DNA of 64,000 nt from an uncultured Oceanospirillaceae bacterium. GTDB taxonomy: Bacteria > Pseudomonadota > Gammaproteobacteria > Pseudomonadales > Balneatricaceae. The stretch's first letter is position 1. Each line of letters begins with the position of its first letter. A model generated the notes under the pieces. That model saw only the letters and a list, made by a program, of their open reading frames with translations. It was not told the origin of the DNA and ran no database searches. A program made the translations under genes and the position numbers. The stretch lies in assembly GCA_913057435.1 (NCBI GenBank), contig CAJXNY010000012.1, positions 46,670 through 110,669 of the forward strand. Reading direction: 5' to 3'. Of this stretch, positions 60,301 through 64,000 are shown piece by piece.

Positions 60301-63300
60301 ATGGGGCCCTGATCAAGCACCGCCAGCTGGCTGAGGCTGGCGTGCTGTGCGTCTGTGATACTCAGCTGTAATCTGCCGCCGCCGAAATGGCTGTCGTCAT
60401 CGGTAATCGTAACCGACTCAGGATGTACCTGAATGGCCGGACTGTTTTCAGTGGTTGCCTGGGAAGGGATGTTGTGGCTGTAGAGTTTAACCTCTCCCTG
60501 ACCATCGCTGAGCAAAAAGTCTTCCAGCCCATCATGGTTAAAGTCACCGGCAGAGGTGAGTGTGTGGTTCAGAAATGTCGTGGTTGAAGGTGAGTCGATG
60601 TAGGTCATTAGCGTGCCGTCTTTACCTGAGTAAATGCCGACACGTTTGTAGTCTTCTTTCACCCTCGAAGTCGTAGCCCCAATCAGGTAATCATCAAAGC
60701 CATCGGCGTTGATGTCGCTGGTTTTACTCAGAATCTGGCCGAAATCCTGTGACGGTGGCCCTTCGATATGGAGGAGTGGGCTGCCATCGACACCGGAATG
60801 AATGGTGACCCAGGCGCTGCTTCCATCACGATTACTTACCATGAAATCCATCGTGCCATCATGGTTGTAATCACCGGCAAGGTTTATGCTTCGCTGCATC
60901 TGAGATGTTGCACCGGTCGATGGTATCTCGACCAGTACGGTGCCATTTTTTCCCGATATAAGCAGGGCTGCGCTTGCCCCATCGTGTCCAGAGGATTGTG
61001 GTATCCCCAGTAGCAGATCATCATAGCCATCGTTATTCACATCTGTGGCATTGATCAGGCTGGAGCGTGAGGTGAAAGCTGGCACAGCGTGCAGGAACGT
61101 CTGGATCAGGCTGCCATCAGCACCAGAGTAGTAACGAAGTTCTATCTGGTTCAGGCCTCCGGGTGTGCGGATACCAGGGCTGGTCACCAGGTCGTTGATG
61201 CCATCATCATCAATATCACCGATGTTGACGAGCTGCTGCCCTAGCTTTTGGTCTGCAGAGTCACCCAGGTGGCTACGAATCAGCGTGCCGGTCTTGCCCG
61301 ATATAATATCTATTCGGCCACTGTCTCTGATTCCGGCAGAGTCGGCGCCTGTTGCTGACAGGGCAAAATCGGCATAGCCATCCCCATCCAGATCACCCAT
61401 TCCGGTTAGTGCTGTACCGTAATACTCACGAACGTGCGTACCCTGTAACGGGAGGAGGGGAATAGGGCTGAAGTCAGTGCCGGAAAGTGCCGTGACTTTG
61501 CCATAATAATTTTTGGCTGTGCTGGCGTGGGTTGAACTGAGCAGGAAGTCACGGGTGCCATCATTGTTTAGATCACCGACTGATGTCAGTGCTGTCCCCG
61601 CCCTTTCATCTGCGGGGCCAGTGAAAACCGAATTCAGGGTCGCGGTGAATGGGTCGCTTTGAATTCTGGGTGCATCATTAATGCTTGTAACGGTGACGGT
61701 AATCGCGCCCGTTTCCAGCGAGAAAGGACTGTTTTCTCCTATCATTGCCGGATCGCTCAGGTCCACTCTGGTTGACGTTAATGGATCTGTCTGGTCATTC
61801 GCACGAAACGTCAGGCTAGCGGTGCCGGAGAAGCCTCGATCAGGGATAAAGCGGATAAGGGCTGTTTTGTCCAGGTCGTTGTCAAGCGATAGAACCCAGG
61901 CCCTGGTCGCTGTTGACCAGTGGCCACTGATATCGTGAAACGGTGTCCATGACTGGCCATTATTGTGAGAAAATTCCCAAAATCCGAAACTATTATCGAC
62001 ACTGATGACGGCAATGCTTTGTGGCAGGGTTCCGTCTGGATCTGACAGGGCGTTAAAATCAAGAATATCAGCCAGGCGGGTGCCCTGATTGTGGGTAGTC
62101 GGTATGTTTTCGCTGATAGTATCCAGTTGATGAGTGAGCCCTGGTAATATTATGGGGGCATCATTTAGCCCTTCCGGAATAATATCGATGAGTAAAGGTT
62201 CACTGCTTTCATCGCGACTATCGGTCAGGATAATTTTGATGCTTACCGAGTTGTCATCAAAATCTTCACGGGCGCTCTGGAAACTCAGGGTCTGAATCAG
62301 CGCTGCAATCGCAGCCGGGCTTGCCTGACTATTGAAATCAATCATCAGAGGTATGCCGTTAGAGCCACCACTGCTGTTTCCGATCACAACGCCTTCGTAG
62401 CTGACCTGATTGCTCGAGAGGCTGATTTGGCCTGTATTGTTACCCTGACTTTCAATAGAGAGTGTGTCTTTCGCAGGGTTGGTGTTCTGAGTGATCTCTA
62501 CACGTAATTGGCCCCCATTAAAGCCGACACTGTCAATATCATTAATTGAGAGTACCTGGGGATGCAGCAGGCCAGGAGGTCCACTTTCTGTGTAGCTAAC
62601 CTGAACCGGGCCACTCAGATAAACCTGGATGGCGCGTGTGTTTTCGAGCCCCGCTGCCGTCAGGTTCTCGCCAGTAATCAGGTCAATATAGCCATCATTA
62701 TTGATATCACCGCGAAGACTCCCAGAGCTTCCCATATAGCCCTGGTATGTCGAACCCCTGAAGAGCTGCAACGTGGAAAAATCCTGGCCGGATATTATAT
62801 ACAGTGCGCCACGGGTATTGTCGCCGTCGCTGGAGATAGCAAAGTCATCAATCCCGTCATCATTAATGTCGGTATGACCAAGTACATAGCTACCCAGGCG
62901 CTCATTCGGTTGGCCATCTAGCGTATTAAGTAAACTAAAATCTTTTCCTGAATATAAATAGACTCGGCCGGTAAGGCTATCGGAGGGGCTGGAGTGGGTG
63001 GGTGCTGTAACGATAAAATCGTTATGGCCATCATGATTGATGTCCCCGGCGCTACTGATGCTCTGACCAAATCGGTCCCATGCATGCTCGCCGTTCAATG
63101 TATGAAGTAATGCCCCGTCCTGACCAGAATAAATCAGAACATTAGTTGTGTAGTCTGGTTCGGTTTTGCTGGCAGCAAAGTCATCATAGCCATCATTATT
63201 AATATCACCGATAAAAGCGGTTGTTTTCCCCAGATTATTAAGTTTGATACTCCCTTCCAGTGTATATAACAGGCTGCCATCAACCCCGGAGCGAGCATAG

Positions 63301-64000
63301 ATTTTTCCTGCTCTGTAATCTGTACTGGATACTGCGTAGTTGTTTGCAGTAATAAGTAAATCATTTATGCCATCGTTATTTAAATCGCCGACTCCATGGG
63401 CTATAGCGTTAGCTTCTTCATACGCAGAGGTGCCATCTACGCTGTATAGTGGCGTTAATGAGGCGCCGGAAATAACCGTTACTCGCCCCTTTAGACCCGT
63501 TCCGTTTTCTCCGTAGGCGAAGTCCTCGATGCCATCATTATCGAGGTCGCCGACTACGCGTACCGTTGTGCCTATCCTGTCCCCTGTTTGGCTGCCTTCG
63601 AAGGTTTTAAGTACGCTATAATCCTGGCCGGAAACGACTTCAACCTTACCGGTGAATCTGGTGTCTGTTGTACCATCGGCTGCCCAGAAAGATGAACCCG
63701 CTAATATTTCATCATAACCGTCGCCATTAATATCTTTGAGTATGTCCAGTTGCATCCCGCGGTAGCTGTAGGATGTTTCACCGAACAGGGTTGTATCATG
63801 GTTCAGTGCAAACGGACTGCTATTGATAACCGGCGCTGCCAGCGTAGTGCCGGTTGTTTCCAGTAGATTATTATCCAGGAGCGTGGGGAGGGTGACGAGA
63901 CCACTGTGATACTCAAGCTCTGCGTTGCCACCAAGAGACCTGGCGGCCGTCAGGCTATGGGAGGCGGCAACGTTGGCGTGGGTTACATGAGCAAAGGTGT
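57327..64000 (-). CDS. Giant FG-GAP/RTX surface or secreted protein, N-terminus beyond window
   Basis: At least 2224 residues. The frame is open to the right edge with no stop, so the ATG at 63755 is internal; the residues before it continue the same protein ('APVINSSPFALNHDTTLFGE'). Order from the N-terminal side: propeller 1 with seven FG-GAP calcium loops (DINGDGYDE to DINNDGYID, about 62.6-63.8 kb); beta-sandwich repeat(s); propeller 2 with seven loops (DLNNDGTRD to DFNHDGLED, about 60.5-61.7 kb); four or more cadherin-like/VCBS-type repeats; RTX nonapeptides ('YGGDDDDIIGSDGGDDQIYG', about 57.9-58.0 kb); C-terminal DUF4214 domain (about 57.3-57.7 kb, two 'LYQGLLGREADTDG'-type repeats). 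RTX at the C-terminus indicates type I secretion. No transport genes are visible here. Confidence 0.88.
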   Translation of the reverse strand, partial: TFAHVTHANVAASHSLTAARSLGGNAELEYHSGLVTLPTLLDNNLLETTGTTLAAPVINSSPFALNHDTTLFGETSYSYRGMQLDILKDINGDGYDEILAGSSFWAADGTTDTRFTGKVEVVSGQDYSVLKTFEGSQTGDRIGTTVRVVGDLDNDGIEDFAYGENGTGLKGRVTVISGASLTPLYSVDGTSAYEEANAIAHGVGDLNNDGINDLLITANNYAVSSTDYRAGKIYARSGVDGSLLYTLEGSIKLNNLGKTTAFIGDINNDGYDDFAASKTEPDYTTNVLIYSGQDGALLHTLNGEHAWDRFGQSISSAGDINHDGHNDFIVTAPTHSSPSDSLTGRVYLYSGKDFSLLNTLDGQPNERLGSYVLGHTDINDDGIDDFAISSDGDNTRGALYIISGQDFSTLQLFRGSTYQGYMGSSGSLRGDINNDGYIDLITGENLTAAGLENTRAIQVYLSGPVQVSYTESGPPGLLHPQVLSINDIDSVGFNGGQLRVEITQNTNPAKDTLSIESQGNNTGQISLSSNQVSYEGVVIGNSSGGSNGIPLMIDFNSQASPAAIAALIQTLSFQSAREDFDDNSVSIKIILTDSRDESSEPLLIDIIPEGLNDAPIILPGLTHQLDTISENIPTTHNQGTRLADILDFNALSDPDGTLPQSIAVISVDNSFGFWEFSHNNGQSWTPFHDISGHWSTATRAWVLSLDNDLDKTALIRFIPDRGFSGTASLTFRANDQTDPLTSTRVDLSDPAMIGENSPFSLETGAITVTVTSINDAPRIQSDPFTATLNSVFTGPADERAGTALTSVGDLNNDGTRDFLLSSTHASTAKNYYGKVTALSGTDFSPIPLLPLQGTHVREYYGTALTGMGDLDGDGYADFALSATGADSAGIRDSGRIDIISGKTGTLIRSHLGDSADQKLGQQLVNIGDIDDDGINDLVTSPGIRTPGGLNQIELRYYSGADGSLIQTFLHAVPAFTSRSSLINATDVNNDGYDDLLLGIPQSSGHDGASAALLISGKNGTVLVEIPSTGATSQMQRSINLAGDYNHDGTMDFMVSNRDGSSAWVTIHSGVDGSPLLHIEGPPSQDFGQILSKTSDINADGFDDYLIGATTSRVKEDYKRVGIYSGKDGTLMTYIDSPSTTTFLNHTLTSAGDFNHDGLEDFLLSDGQGEVKLYSHNIPSQATTENSPAIQVHPESVTITDDDSHFGGGRLQLSITDAQHASLSQLAVLDQGPITVNGNTVSHNGIVVGTLSGGTTGTPLQIALNTQATPTVTEALIQALSFAITSDAPTEGIYTLLIELTDPAGATSQALPVRISVSADNDAPQLQHFSGDAVSYTVGGPATALDTDIAALLSDPDSTDFEGGVLTVSLTNNSNATDDTIQLLDQTDIQRVGSEVRHAGISLGTLAGGASGVPLTITLNSNATPTSVQAVIHALHYHNTDPVSVDTAQRTVTVTLSDGDGATSTAAQLTIELARLPILDLDSASAGSGYSTHFTEAAAPVAVAATGAITASDDGSFSQLQITLSSHPDGIAEQLSSSLGSGSQTINGEAITITPYDPGTGRLLVTLDSASATTMEQLIATIHYQNTALNPDTQSRSISFIATDNDSRVNIAVVTHLSIDDNNTEPTLSATALNPLVTAQQDSQPLFENVSIDTIEPGQTLSGVTLEVGQLQDPGDEYLKIDNQLFDLSTSSGPVITTQHGYSVQVTATANQALISISTDFSNSSPAEMQTLLETLHYQHSGNSPTTTAARTISLSTLTDSGGGSDTNNALAISSAITVTAHQHQHQQPDSVDSSDNWQDGVQITYPENSDNSLYELVLDTVPEGRTEDQASLNPDHADIPIIKSTEDISALINVALPAGIGIHTLSNNNPGSERYLLPFVETLLENKEQPDKADIIHGVQDFLQSHDSETLQVGQITLTSTSTVPGDLPIIIQGPRDQEDGHRNTVALTIDASQLPANSTLQLDNIDFAVVIGPAILNGGLGENIIYTGSGSQNIRLGPENDKLYGGDDDDIIGSDGGDDQIYGNGGNDVLFGGDGADQLHGGPGFDSVRYDEPLSHYTVNQHPGHINIQHQANLDVMDTLVNIEQIQFSDQTLTVTHSQNQAILATLYTKALQRQPEPDGFNWWANAIDHGQLSAGEMALSFLRSPEYQQQNGIQLEQLNIEQQIDTLYQGLLGREADTDGKAYWVDAAEKGLSLTRIADCFMHSEELSGQYLNADQWNFLT

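Noticed and set aside
1..64000. CRISPR arrays, tRNA/rRNA genes, insertion sequences, prophage or integrase genes
   Set aside because: No regularly spaced repeats, no cloverleaf-like segment and no transposase or integrase frame was recognised on reading the window.

Overview
The window looks like a chromosomal segment of a marine, aerobic gammaproteobacterium, probably Oceanospirillaceae or a close relative. This is inferred from the gene families (monomeric NADP isocitrate dehydrogenase, BCCT and TRAP carriers, a glycine-betaine/dimethylglycine catabolic locus like that of Pseudomonas and marine relatives), moderate GC content and REP-like repeats. No tRNA, rRNA, CRISPR array, integrase or transposase was seen. 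About 40 protein genes are supported. Both ends cut genes: the C-terminus of a YgiB-like gene at the left, and a very large surface protein gene that runs off the right edge.

Layout. 1-11 kb: ygiB/ygiC-like pair, RecQ-type helicase, a Cache-domain chemoreceptor, icd (monomeric), mltC, and a secreted DUF4856 protein behind a possible Fur site. 11-18.7 kb: sterol-desaturase-like membrane enzyme, di-haem cytochrome c (DHOR family) behind two inverted repeats, PhnA-like zinc-ribbon protein, orphan astA divergent from an Lrp/AsnC regulator, and a PhoD-like phosphatase. 19-27 kb: creatinase followed by a three-gene TRAP carrier, then LysR and GlxA/AraC-type regulators and an EamA transporter on the other strand. 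27-40 kb: glutathione-independent formaldehyde dehydrogenase (fdhA), divergent gbdR-like regulator, a pentahaem cytochrome c, and the dimethylglycine demethylation operon (dipeptidase-like, DUF5943, dgcA, dgcB, etfA, etfB). 40-46 kb: tandem paralogous diguanylate cyclases, a possible small-RNA region, a BCCT carrier and a small unknown gene. 46-52 kb: divergent chaperone-usher locus with a DUF4402 pilin, then a D,D-carboxypeptidase. 52-64 kb: TorRS-like phosphorelay with its own periplasmic binding protein, an SDR dehydrogenase behind a LiuR-like box, and the giant FG-GAP/RTX protein.

How it fits together. The 19-46 kb part reads as an island for methylated amines. Creatine could enter by the TRAP carrier and be cut by creatinase to sarcosine and urea; betaines enter by BCCT; dimethylglycine is demethylated by DgcAB, with electrons passing to a dedicated ETF; the formaldehyde released is oxidised by FdhA; GbdR and the GlxA paralogue would sense the substrates. 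Sarcosine oxidase and the betaine monooxygenase are not in the window. The most distinctive single gene is the right-hand giant protein, whose visible part carries two separate sets of exactly seven FG-GAP repeats, i.e. two predicted integrin-like seven-bladed propellers, among beta-sandwich repeats and a C-terminal RTX/DUF4214 end.
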